DNA of 64,000 nt from BNXB01 sp031556375 (GTDB lineage Bacteria > Bacteroidota > Bacteroidia > Bacteroidales > Azobacteroidaceae), in the NCBI GenBank assembly GCA_031556375.1, contig JAVBTA010000012.1, positions 31,337 through 95,336 on the forward strand, given 5' to 3'. This document shows positions 32,958 through 41,343 of this stretch, piece by piece. The notes beneath the pieces are model-generated. The model was not told the DNA's origin. It saw only the letters and a list, made by a program, of their open reading frames with translations, and did no database searches. A program made the position numbers and the translations under genes. The stretch's first letter is position 1. Each line of letters opens with the position of its first letter.

Positions 32958-34628
32958 ATGAAAATCATATTATGCCATAAAATCTTTCTCCTTTGTAGTA
33001 TGCTTTGTCTTTCTTCCGTCACCATAAACGGGAAAAATGACTTGAAATCTTTGTCCAATTACCTCGACCACATTATTACAAATAAAGCACAGTTTACCGA
33101 TCAGAAAGAAAATGAAATTGCCAGTCTGAAAAAGATGTTGGCAAAAAAAGAATCTTCTCCCGAATACATCTTTGAAATCAATTATAAGTTATACAACGAA
33201 TATAAGAAATATAAACTTGATTCAGCCATACATTACGCCTTGGAAAATGTGTGTATAGCCAACGAATTGAATAATCAACGCTTAAAATATCTGTCGGATA
33301 TTAACCTGGCAAGTGTATATTCCTATTCGGGCAAATTTCTCGAATCTGAAGAAATCCTGAACAGCATCAATTCAAAAAATTTATACGGGGAGTTATTAGA
33401 AGAATATTACGAGACCAAATCTCGATTCAATGAACATTATGCAGTTGTAAGCAATCAAAACAGTTATTTTAAACAAGCTGAAATCTACAGGGATTCTTTA
33501 CTTTCTATACTCAACCCTTCTTCATTTAAGTACCGTATCAATATGGCACACAAATACGTTAATGCCGGGGAGAATGACAAAGCGGAAGAACTATTGTTAA
33601 ATCTACTCAAAGAAGAAGATACCGACTCTGCCGAATATGCCCGGATTACTTACTACCTGGGTGCCATCAGCGGAATAAAAGGGCAGACGGATCAGGAAAT
33701 AAAATTTTTCATCATGTCGGCCATTGCCGATGTGAAGAACTCGATCAAAGAAAATGCATCCTTCCAGCGGCTCGCCACAATTTATTATAAAAACGGTAAC
33801 ATTGCCAAAGCATTCCAATATAGTCAGTCGGCCATTGAAGATGCAGTCTCTTCCGGAGTACAGTTTCGCACGACCCAAATGTCCGAACTTTATTCCATTA
33901 TAAACTCTTCTTATCAGGTAAAAGAAACCAAAACGAACGATAAACTCAAAACCTATCTTATATTGATAAGCGTACTTTCGGTCTTTTTAATTCTGCTTGT
34001 CCTTTATGTATATAAACAGATGAAAAAACTATCATACATCAAGGAAGAACTCTCTCTTACAAACGGAAAACTTAAAAAATTAGTTGATGAACTAAACGAC
34101 CACAACATACTTATAAATAAAACAAACGAGCATTTATCGGAATCAAACCAAATAAAAGAACAGTATATTGCCCAGTTCTTCAACCTCTGTTCCACCTACA
34201 TCGATAATATGGAAAATTTTCGCAAAGGACTTTATAAGCTAGCCATCAACCGGCAATATGAGGAGATGGTGAAACAGCTCAGATCAACTACTGCAATAGA
34301 TATGGAACTTGAAGACTTATATAAGCATTTCGACAGTATTTTCCTTTCCCTATACCCTACTTTCGTGACTGATTTCAATTCATTACTTGATAAGGATGAG
34401 CAAATACAACTGAAAGCCGACGACCTGATGAACCGGGAATTACGCATATATGCTCTCCTACGGTTGGGAATAACCGACAGTGCAAAAATATCCGGATTTT
34501 TACGGTGTTCAATGAGCACCATCTATAATTACCGTACCAAAATGCGAAACAAAGCTGCATACAGCAGAGAAGAATTTGAAGAAATGGTCATGAAGATAGG
34601 AAATACTAAGAAAAACACATTCAATTGA
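32958..34628 (+). CDS. DUF6377-type membrane TPR protein with C-terminal helix-turn-helix
   Basis: A 556-residue protein with a signal peptide or N-terminal anchor, TPR-like helices from about 60 to 315, one transmembrane segment (about 333-352, LILISVLSVFLILLVLYVY), a coiled coil (about 360-395) and a cytosolic C-terminus. That C-terminus ends in a LuxR-like helix-turn-helix (LGITDSAKISGFLRCSMST then IYNYRTKMRNKA). The layout implies that a periplasmic TPR sensor is linked directly to DNA binding. Such one-piece regulators are common in Bacteroidales; the DUF6377 name is from memory. The divergent marR gene and downstream oxidoreductase are possible targets. Confidence 0.8.
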   Translation: MKIILCHKIFLLCSMLCLSSVTINGKNDLKSLSNYLDHIITNKAQFTDQKENEIASLKKMLAKKESSPEYIFEINYKLYNEYKKYKLDSAIHYALENVCIANELNNQRLKYLSDINLASVYSYSGKFLESEEILNSINSKNLYGELLEEYYETKSRFNEHYAVVSNQNSYFKQAEIYRDSLLSILNPSSFKYRINMAHKYVNAGENDKAEELLLNLLKEEDTDSAEYARITYYLGAISGIKGQTDQEIKFFIMSAIADVKNSIKENASFQRLATIYYKNGNIAKAFQYSQSAIEDAVSSGVQFRTTQMSELYSIINSSYQVKETKTNDKLKTYLILISVLSVFLILLVLYVYKQMKKLSYIKEELSLTNGKLKKLVDELNDHNILINKTNEHLSESNQIKEQYIAQFFNLCSTYIDNMENFRKGLYKLAINRQYEEMVKQLRSTTAIDMELEDLYKHFDSIFLSLYPTFVTDFNSLLDKDEQIQLKADDLMNRELRIYALLRLGITDSAKISGFLRCSMSTIYNYRTKMRNKAAYSREEFEEMVMKIGNTKKNTFN

Positions 34629-34738
34629 TCTACATTTTTTTGTTCAAAAAAATAACCAACCCATTTATTATCAAAAACTTAAAAATTCAGTCTTCTACAT
34701 TTAAACATCCAATTCAAAAAATCGACATTTATTCATCT

Positions 34739-34746
34739 TAGTTTTG
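34739..34746 (+). promoter_or_regulatory. -7 element of the oxidoreductase gene
   Basis: TAGTTTTG, 25 bases before the ATG at 34772. No TTTG at the expected -33 position. The rest of the 143-base gap is A/T-rich with no further element seen. Confidence 0.5.
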
Positions 34747-34771
34747 TGAAACAAGGAAAAACACGAATAAC

Positions 34772-35845
34772 ATGAATACAAAAATTAAAGTCGGACTTAT
34801 CGGTTGCGGACGAATGGGTCGATTCTACATCAAAGAGATGCTGAAAAGCGGACAATGGAATATCGCTTATATATGCGACTTAAGTCCCAGGTCAAGGGAG
34901 CTTGCCAGCCAACTCTCACCTGAATCCAAAGTAACAGACGATGAGCAGGAAATATTTGAAGACAAATCCATACAAGTGATCGGCTTATTTGCACTGGCCA
35001 ATTCAAGGAAAGAACAGATTGAAAAAGCATTTCGTTATGGAAAGCATGTCATTTCTGAAAAACCTATTGCCGATACCGTAGCCAGAGAATGGGCTGCGGT
35101 AAGGGCAGCAGAACATACACACCTTTTTTCTACGGTTAACCTTTACCTACGTAATTCATGGTATCATAAATTAATCAAACAGTACATCAATCAGGGTGAG
35201 ATAGGTAAAATGGCGATTATCCGCATTTGCCACATGACACCAGGACTGGCTCCAGGCGAGGGACACGAATACGAAGGCCCGTCATTTCACGATTGTGGTA
35301 TGCATTATGTTGATATCGCACGCTGGTACACCGGGTGTAATTTTAAGACCTGGAGCGCTCAGGCTATACGAATGTGGAACTACAAAGATCCATGGTGGTT
35401 ACAATGCCATGGAACATTTGAAAATGGAGTTGTATTTGATATTACCCAAGGTCATGTTTACGGACAGCTTTCTGAGCAACAAACCCACAATTCATATATC
35501 GACATTATCGGAACAGAGGGTATTGTACGTATGACACACGATTTCAAAACCGCAGTAGTTGAATTGCATGGTGTAACTCAAACCATACGCGAAGAACGTC
35601 CTTTCGGAGGAAAAAATATCGACATATTATGCAATCTTTTTGCTGATTCTATTAATTCTGGCGTACGTCATCCCAATCTGCCCCAGTTCCGCGATGCTGC
35701 TATAGCCTCAGAATTTGCATGGGAATTTCTCGAAGATGCAAAAACAAAAGATCTTCCGGCTATCGGCGAAGAAGAGACTCTAAGAAAGATCCTGATAAGA
35801 AGAAGTAGTATGAAAAATGGGTATGGACTCTTACAGCAGATATAA
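34772..35845 (+). CDS. Gfo/Idh/MocA-family oxidoreductase
   Basis: A 357-residue NAD(P)-dependent oxidoreductase. The N-terminal Rossmann loop is VGLIGCGRMGRFY. The family lysine lies in HVISEKPIADT, and the C-terminal half has FHDCGMHYVDIARWYTG, which supplies the Asp and His used in substrate binding. Members act on sugars, inositols and related polyols; the substrate is not decidable here. There is no signal peptide, unlike the Tat-exported relatives common in Bacteroidota, so it is cytosolic. It follows the DUF6377 regulator on the same strand but has its own -7 box. Confidence 0.88.
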   Translation: MNTKIKVGLIGCGRMGRFYIKEMLKSGQWNIAYICDLSPRSRELASQLSPESKVTDDEQEIFEDKSIQVIGLFALANSRKEQIEKAFRYGKHVISEKPIADTVAREWAAVRAAEHTHLFSTVNLYLRNSWYHKLIKQYINQGEIGKMAIIRICHMTPGLAPGEGHEYEGPSFHDCGMHYVDIARWYTGCNFKTWSAQAIRMWNYKDPWWLQCHGTFENGVVFDITQGHVYGQLSEQQTHNSYIDIIGTEGIVRMTHDFKTAVVELHGVTQTIREERPFGGKNIDILCNLFADSINSGVRHPNLPQFRDAAIASEFAWEFLEDAKTKDLPAIGEEETLRKILIRRSSMKNGYGLLQQI

Positions 35846-35885
35846 ATACTAATCCCTGAATTCTACTGCATTTCTAAAAAATCAT

Positions 35886-35893
35886 TACCTTTG
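35886..35893 (+). promoter_or_regulatory. -7 element lying against the mnmA start codon
   Basis: TACCTTTG ends one base before ATG 35895 and four bases before ATG 35898. If functional, transcription would begin at or next to the start codon. Confidence 0.5.
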
Positions 35894-35894
35894 T

Positions 35895-36971
35895 ATGATG
35901 AAAATAGCAGCATTAGTTTCAGGAGGCGTAGACAGTTCGGTGGTTGTCCACCAACTGAAAGAGGCAGGGTACGATCCGACCATTTTTTACATCCGAATCG
36001 GAATGGAAGATAAAGATGGTTATATCGATTGTCCTGCGGAAGAAGATATTGAAATCACCTCTTTTATTGCTAAAAAGTATGGCTGTAAAATGGAGATTGT
36101 CTCTTTGCATGAAGAGTATTGGGAAAATGTCGTGAGTTATACTATCGATGCCGTCAAGAGAGGATTGACCCCAAATCCGGATATGATGTGCAATAAACTG
36201 ATAAAATTCGGATGTTTCGAACAGAAATGGGGGCATGAATTCGATAAAATCGCTACCGGTCACTATGCTACAACGACTGAAATAGACGGAAAAACCTATC
36301 TGTCGACCGCTGCCGACAAGATAAAGGATCAGACTTATTTCCTCGGACAAGTCGATTATCTTCAGATTTCCAAATTGATGTTCCCTATCGGACATCTGCA
36401 GAAAAGTGAAGTACGCGAAATTGCAGCTCGTGAAGGACTTCCAAGCGCTCAACGTAAGGATAGCCAGGGGATTTGCTTTCTTGGCAAAATTAACTACAAC
36501 GATTTCATTCGCAGATACTTAGGCAATCGTCCAGGCAAAATAGTGGATTACGAAACCGGCGAAAAAATAGGAACCCATAATGGTTACTGGTTCCATACTA
36601 TCGGACAACGTAAAGGGCTTGGATTAAGTGGAGGACCTTGGTTTGTAGTCAAAAAAGATATTCGCCGGAATATTGTTTATGCATCAAACGGATATGATCC
36701 GGAAACACAATACGGTAAAATTGTAAATTTATACGGATTTAATTTCATCACCGAAGACCCCTGGGGTGATTTTACAGATGAAAAAGAAATCGCTTTTAAG
36801 ATTCGTCATACCCCGGAATTTACTTTCGGGAAACTGAAAAGAATCGGAGACATCTATCGAATTGAATCAGAGGATAAAATACAAGGTATCGCCGCAGGAC
36901 AATTCGGTGTAATTTACGACAAGGATTGTAAGTTATGCCTGGGAAGCGGGATGATTACAGATGAAACTTAA
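35895..36971 (+). CDS. mnmA: tRNA-specific 2-thiouridylase
   Basis: Thiolates U34 of Lys, Glu and Gln tRNAs. The 358-residue product has the PP-loop SGGVDSS at residues 9-15 and the paired catalytic cysteines in DMMCNKLIKFG (C99) and SQGICFLGK (C194), plus HTIGQRKGLGL. The first two codons are both ATG; the second (35898) may be the real start if the promoter at 35886 is used. Cytosolic. Cardiolipin synthase follows 17 bases after the stop. Confidence 0.94.
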   Translation: MMKIAALVSGGVDSSVVVHQLKEAGYDPTIFYIRIGMEDKDGYIDCPAEEDIEITSFIAKKYGCKMEIVSLHEEYWENVVSYTIDAVKRGLTPNPDMMCNKLIKFGCFEQKWGHEFDKIATGHYATTTEIDGKTYLSTAADKIKDQTYFLGQVDYLQISKLMFPIGHLQKSEVREIAAREGLPSAQRKDSQGICFLGKINYNDFIRRYLGNRPGKIVDYETGEKIGTHNGYWFHTIGQRKGLGLSGGPWFVVKKDIRRNIVYASNGYDPETQYGKIVNLYGFNFITEDPWGDFTDEKEIAFKIRHTPEFTFGKLKRIGDIYRIESEDKIQGIAAGQFGVIYDKDCKLCLGSGMITDET

Positions 36972-36988
36972 TTCTAAAATCTATTGAT

Positions 36989-38401
36989 ATGGATATTTCA
37001 ACTATCCTACACTATGTCGGTTACATTATTTATGCTATCCTGGTGATCGGGACTATCCTGATCATACTTTCTGAAAACAGTAACCCCATACGTACTCTTG
37101 CATGGGTGCTGGTATTGGTTTTTATACCTGCATTAGGACTAATCATGTTTTATTTCTTCGGACAGGGAAGAAGAATAAAGCGCCTTACGTTCAAATACCT
37201 GAAACGTGTTCAAAAATTGGATTTTAAGTCGCTTTCCCCCGATAATGATGCTGAAATTCCCTCTCAATACTCTACTTTGGCGACATTGCTTAAAAATAGC
37301 AGTACGGCTCCGTTATTAAAAGGGAGTAAAGTCGAAGTAATCACTACCGGAGAACGAAAATTCCGGGCATTGATCGAGGATATGAAGAATGCGAAACATC
37401 ATATCCATATGGAATATTTCATTTTCTATAACGATGAAACAGGAACCAAAGTAAAAGAAGTATTGATGCAGAAAGCATCTGAAGGCGTTGAGGTTCGTTT
37501 CCTGTACGACAATGTTGCCAATTGGATGGTTCCTAAGAAATTTTTTGAAGAAATGGTTCAGGCCGGAGTCAAAGTATCGTCATTCATGAAAGCATCTTTA
37601 CCGGCAGTCCGGAGTAAAGTCAATTACCGGAACCATAGAAAGGTTGTTGTAATCGACGGCACCATCGGATATATCGGAGGAATGAATATTGCTAACGATT
37701 ACGCAATAGATCCTAACTGGCGGGACACTCATTTACGTGTATTGGGAAAAGGCGTACATGGTTTGCAGATCAACTTTTTAATGGATTGGAGCACCACAGG
37801 AGAAGTTGTAGCCGACAATACGGATTATTTTCCTCCTTGCGAAGAAATGTCTCCCAACGTTATGCAAATTGCCGCCGGAGGGCCTGTAAATCCTTTCAGA
37901 AATCTGCTACAGGCAACAATGCAAATCATCATGAGTGCAAAGAAATACGTCTACATTCAAACCCCGTATTTTCTTCCCACGGATTCACTTTGCCAGGCTA
38001 TTGAAACGGCTGTTTTAGGAGGAGTAGACGTAAGGTTAATGGTATCAAAAAAATCGGATTCAGCTTATGTGGATCCGGCAGCACATTCCTACTACGAAGA
38101 TTTGATGGAGGCCGGATTAAAAATCTACGAGCTGGAAGGTAAATTCATTCATGCCAAAACAATGGTTTCCGATGACCTGGTTTCTGTGATTGGTTCTGCA
38201 AACATGGATTTCCGGAGTTTTGAATCCAATTTTGAGATCAATTGCTATATGTACGATGCCGAAATTGCGCAACAGAATAAAAAAATATTCCTTACAGATA
38301 TGGAAAATTGCAAGGAACTTATTTTAGAAGAATGGCAAAAGCGCTCAAAATGGAAGAAATTACTGGAATCTATTTTAAGAGTGTTTGCTCCGCTGATGTA
38401 A
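36989..38401 (+). CDS. cls: Cardiolipin synthase
   Basis: A 470-residue inner-membrane phospholipase-D-family enzyme that joins phosphatidylglycerol molecules to make cardiolipin. Two N-terminal membrane segments (about 7-27 and 36-56) precede two HKD motifs: HRKVVVIDGTIGYIGGMN (about 216) and HAKTMVSDDLVSVIGSANMD (about 387). Length and layout match the ClsA type. It follows mnmA closely and is probably co-transcribed. Its 3' end meets the convergent dihydroorotate-dehydrogenase-like gene with 6 bases between. Confidence 0.93.
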   Translation: MDISTILHYVGYIIYAILVIGTILIILSENSNPIRTLAWVLVLVFIPALGLIMFYFFGQGRRIKRLTFKYLKRVQKLDFKSLSPDNDAEIPSQYSTLATLLKNSSTAPLLKGSKVEVITTGERKFRALIEDMKNAKHHIHMEYFIFYNDETGTKVKEVLMQKASEGVEVRFLYDNVANWMVPKKFFEEMVQAGVKVSSFMKASLPAVRSKVNYRNHRKVVVIDGTIGYIGGMNIANDYAIDPNWRDTHLRVLGKGVHGLQINFLMDWSTTGEVVADNTDYFPPCEEMSPNVMQIAAGGPVNPFRNLLQATMQIIMSAKKYVYIQTPYFLPTDSLCQAIETAVLGGVDVRLMVSKKSDSAYVDPAAHSYYEDLMEAGLKIYELEGKFIHAKTMVSDDLVSVIGSANMDFRSFESNFEINCYMYDAEIAQQNKKIFLTDMENCKELILEEWQKRSKWKKLLESILRVFAPLM

Positions 38402-38407
38402 CTTAAT

Positions 38408-39388
38408 TCAGTCCCTGTTCGAGAAATATTTCATGAATTGCACCCGTTCATATCGCGATGGGTCTGAAATTTTTGCATAATTCAATTTACCACAGAAATC
38501 ATCGATACTATCGTAATTCATGGAGGACATCCATTCCTCCATACTACGTATCATTTGTGAGATGATTTCATTACCGTGTTGATAAACGGTACTACATATT
38601 TCAACGGCAGAGGCGCCTGCTAAGATACATTTCACTACATCTTCCCAATCCTGAATACCTGTAGAGGATGCGATTGGCATTTGAGGAATACGACCGGAAA
38701 CAATTCCTGTCCAACGTAATGTTTCAGCCATATCTGTATGCGAACTAAACACCTGTCCTGAAACCATTTGCAGTTTATTGATATCTATATCCGGTTGATA
38801 AAAACGATTGAACAATACTACTCCGGAAGCTCCATACGCATAAAGACTATCCACCATTTCAACAATATTACTGAACATCTTACCCATCTTTACAATAATA
38901 GGAATGTTCACTTTTTCCTTTACTTTACCAAGTATCCGGATATATGTTTTTTCGAGGAGTTCCGCATCTGTATTGATATCTGTATTAAGTGCAAACATGT
39001 TTAGCTCCATAGCATCCGCACCAGCCATCTCAATCTGGCGCGCAAAATCAACCCATGAATCTGATTTATAGCAATTTACACTTGCAATAACAGGAATAGA
39101 ACATTGTTGTTTTGTTTCCTGTATCAATTTAATGTAATCTTCTATTTCATTACTTTTGACATAGTTACGAATGTAGTCATTGGCCTCCGGATAATCGCTA
39201 TCTTGGAGCATCCAATCGGACTGCATAGTGATTTGCTCTTCAAATAATGATTTCAACACCACAGCTCCGGCTCCAGCCCGCTCCAATTCACGATTTTTTT
39301 CCGCGCTGTTCGTTAATCCTGAACTTCCTATGATAATAGGACTCTTCAAATTCAAACCTGCAAATCTGGTTTCAAAAGTATTTCCCAT
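38408..39388 (-). CDS. Dihydroorotate dehydrogenase-like protein
   Basis: A 326-residue FMN-barrel protein of the PyrD-like family: LKSPIIIGSSGLTNSAEKN at the start, NCYKSDSWVDFARQIEMAGADAMELN, IIVKMGKMFSNI (with the FMN-binding Lys), and SSTGIQDWEDVVKCILAGASAVEIC for the phosphate-binding end. In the position of the PyrD catalytic Cys/Ser loop I see VIASVNCYKS, so activity on dihydroorotate is not assured. It may be a related flavin reductase. A -7 box lies 24 bases upstream. Confidence 0.82.
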   Translation of the reverse strand: MGNTFETRFAGLNLKSPIIIGSSGLTNSAEKNRELERAGAGAVVLKSLFEEQITMQSDWMLQDSDYPEANDYIRNYVKSNEIEDYIKLIQETKQQCSIPVIASVNCYKSDSWVDFARQIEMAGADAMELNMFALNTDINTDAELLEKTYIRILGKVKEKVNIPIIVKMGKMFSNIVEMVDSLYAYGASGVVLFNRFYQPDIDINKLQMVSGQVFSSHTDMAETLRWTGIVSGRIPQMPIASSTGIQDWEDVVKCILAGASAVEICSTVYQHGNEIISQMIRSMEEWMSSMNYDSIDDFCGKLNYAKISDPSRYERVQFMKYFSNRD

Positions 39389-39412
39389 AACAATTGATAT
39401 AGATATGATTTA

Positions 39413-39420
39413 CAAAATTA
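39413..39420 (-). promoter_or_regulatory. -7 element of the dihydroorotate dehydrogenase-like gene
   Basis: TAATTTTG on the minus strand (complement of 39413-39420), 24 bases before the ATG at 39388. It suggests transcription separate from yggS upstream. Confidence 0.45.
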
Positions 39421-39462
39421 ACGATAAATTCTCAATTCTTAAATTTAATATGGTAAAAAAAC

Positions 39463-40128
39463 CTAAATTCGCTGACCAAACAACTTACTACCAATACGGA
39501 TTAATGTGCTACCTTCTTCTATTGCAAGCAAATAATCATCACTCATACCCATAGAAAGTTCTTTAAATTCAGAATTATTTTTGAAGAAATTTTGTTTAAT
39601 CTCCTTGAAAAATCCGGCTAATCCGGCAAATTCCGAACGGATCCGGGACTTATCGTCGGTGAATGTTGCCATTCCCATCAAACCACAAATATTGATGTTT
39701 TCGAACGCATAAAGCTCTCCTGCTGCTATCAACCGGCGACATTCATCGAATGCTAAACCGGATTTAGTCTCTTCTTCCGCAATGTGAATTTGCAACAGGA
39801 TATTTATCCGGCGATTGATTTTTTCACCCTGAAAATTTATTTCCTCCAGCAGTCGAAAGCTATCAACACTCTCTATCATGTCGATAAAAGGGACGATATA
39901 TTTCACCTTATTGGTTTGCAAATGACCGATGAAATGCCAGGCAATATCTTTGGGCAATTGATTGTATTTGGATAAAATTTCCTGAACACGACTTTCTCCA
40001 AATACACGTTGACCGGCATCATAAGCTTCTTTGATCGTTGATGCCGGATGAAATTTCGAAACTGCAACCAAACGGGTACATTCAGGAATTTCGTCCCAAA
40101 TTTCATGAAGTTGCCGTGCTATATCCAT
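39463..40128 (-). CDS. yggS: YggS-family pyridoxal phosphate homeostasis protein
   Basis: A 221-residue single-domain PLP-binding barrel. The PLP lysine is in LVAVSKFHP (K25), followed by VFGESRVQEIL, WHFIGHLQTNK and near the end SMGMSDDYLLAIEEGSTLIRIG, all family signatures. These proteins buffer free PLP and have no known catalytic reaction. The gene starts 2 bases after the DUF4494 stop, so it is the last gene of an engB-DUF4494-yggS operon. Confidence 0.93.
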   Translation of the reverse strand: MDIARQLHEIWDEIPECTRLVAVSKFHPASTIKEAYDAGQRVFGESRVQEILSKYNQLPKDIAWHFIGHLQTNKVKYIVPFIDMIESVDSFRLLEEINFQGEKINRRINILLQIHIAEEETKSGLAFDECRRLIAAGELYAFENINICGLMGMATFTDDKSRIRSEFAGLAGFFKEIKQNFFKNNSEFKELSMGMSDDYLLAIEEGSTLIRIGSKLFGQRI

Positions 40129-40130
40129 TT

Positions 40131-40586
40131 TTATTCTTTATCTGCTTTTTTTGTCTTTTCTTCTGCTGAAAATGGGAAAACGTCCATAATCATTGTTTCC
40201 GAAACAGAAGCAATAACATAATCAGCCATCGTTCCTTTCATTCCCTCTTCGATGACAGCAATTGCTTCTTTGATATCAGATGCCTGAGCCAGCATCTGCA
40301 TCGATGTTTTTTTCTCAGCCCCACTCTTTTCATCCAAAGTAATAAATTGTACTTTAGCTTTGTAGTACCGGTCTCCGTTTTCATTGAAAAATAACTCTGC
40401 CAGACGGGCTCTTTTTATATCGGCAATAGTCATTTCTCCACTGATAAATGGCTTCATTTCCTCCAGGATACGAGCCTCAGCCTCTGTAAACGACAAAGCA
40501 TCAACCAGATAAGGCTCTGTTACTTTTTTAGGAGCACCATTCTCCATTATTTTTTCGTAAGCGACTTTACATTCAAACCAATTCAT
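40131..40586 (-). CDS. DUF4494-family protein
   Basis: A 151-residue protein without signal peptide or membrane segment. It opens MNWFECKVAYEK and carries VTEPYLVDALSFTEAEARI and the YYKAKVQFITLDE strand, which I recall as the Bacteroidales DUF4494 family. Function is unknown. It lies between engB (15-base gap) and yggS (2-base gap). The C-terminal ten residues are Lys/Glu-rich. Confidence 0.8.
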   Translation of the reverse strand: MNWFECKVAYEKIMENGAPKKVTEPYLVDALSFTEAEARILEEMKPFISGEMTIADIKRARLAELFFNENGDRYYKAKVQFITLDEKSGAEKKTSMQMLAQASDIKEAIAVIEEGMKGTMADYVIASVSETMIMDVFPFSAEEKTKKADKE

Positions 40587-40601
40587 TGTATTCTTTTTAA
40601 T

Positions 40602-41204
40602 TTATTCTTCTAACGATCTGTTTATTTCTTCAATATAATTCAAAACTTCATCCTTACCTTTTCTATGCTCTGATGAGGTGAAAAAAAGCGGAGGAAGTTC
40701 TTCCCAGCTTTCCAATAACTTAGCTTTATATTTCCCTATGTTTTCATTCAATTGTGAATTCGATATCTTATCCGTTTTAGTAAAAATAATCGAAAATGGG
40801 ATACCATTTTCTCCCAGGTACTCCATAAATTCTAAATCGATCACTTGTGCTTCATGCCGGCAATCTATCAAAACAAAAAGACAAGTCAATAAATGCCTTC
40901 CCTCTATATAAGAACGAATAATTTCTTCTATCATAGCCCGGCCCTTCTTCCCGCGTTGAGCATATCCATAACCTGGTAAATCAACCAAATACCATTCGTC
41001 ATTTATGATAAAATGATTGATCAGTTGCGTCTTACCGGGAGTAGACGAAGTCATAGCCAAGCCTTTGCGGTTTGTAAGCATATTAATTAACGACGACTTA
41101 CCGACGTTCGACCGACCGATAAAAGCATATTCCGGTCTGCCGTCCTGAGGACATCTCAGGACATCGGTGTTACTCATCACAAATTCTGCAGTCTTTATAT
41201 TCAT
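40602..41204 (-). CDS. engB: Ribosome biogenesis GTP-binding protein YsxC/EngB
   Basis: A 200-residue GTPase needed for large-subunit assembly. The G1 loop is GRSNVGKSSL (about 30-39), G2 region STPGKTQLINHF, G3 DLPGYGYAQRG and G4 TKTDK. The size is standard. It is the first gene of the engB-DUF4494-yggS operon with a -7 box 38 bases upstream. Confidence 0.94.
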   Translation of the reverse strand: MNIKTAEFVMSNTDVLRCPQDGRPEYAFIGRSNVGKSSLINMLTNRKGLAMTSSTPGKTQLINHFIINDEWYLVDLPGYGYAQRGKKGRAMIEEIIRSYIEGRHLLTCLFVLIDCRHEAQVIDLEFMEYLGENGIPFSIIFTKTDKISNSQLNENIGKYKAKLLESWEELPPLFFTSSEHRKGKDEVLNYIEEINRSLEE

Positions 41205-41242
41205 ATATGCACCATTTATTTTTTTCTTAATTTTTCTGAACG

Positions 41243-41250
41243 CAAAGGTA
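41243..41250 (-). promoter_or_regulatory. -7 element of the engB operon
   Basis: TACCTTTG on the minus strand (complement of 41243-41250), 38 bases before the engB ATG. Confidence 0.55.
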
Positions 41251-41309
41251 CATTTTTCCGTGAGAAAATAAAAAAAGTTAATCGTAATATATCGTCTCGG
41301 TTTTTATTT

Positions 41310-41317
41310 TACATTTG
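41310..41317 (+). promoter_or_regulatory. -7 element of the DUF5686 gene
   Basis: TACATTTG, 26 bases before the ATG at 41344, in the divergent gap shared with engB. Confidence 0.55.
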
Positions 41318-41343
41318 TCACAAATTTATCACTAACACCACAC

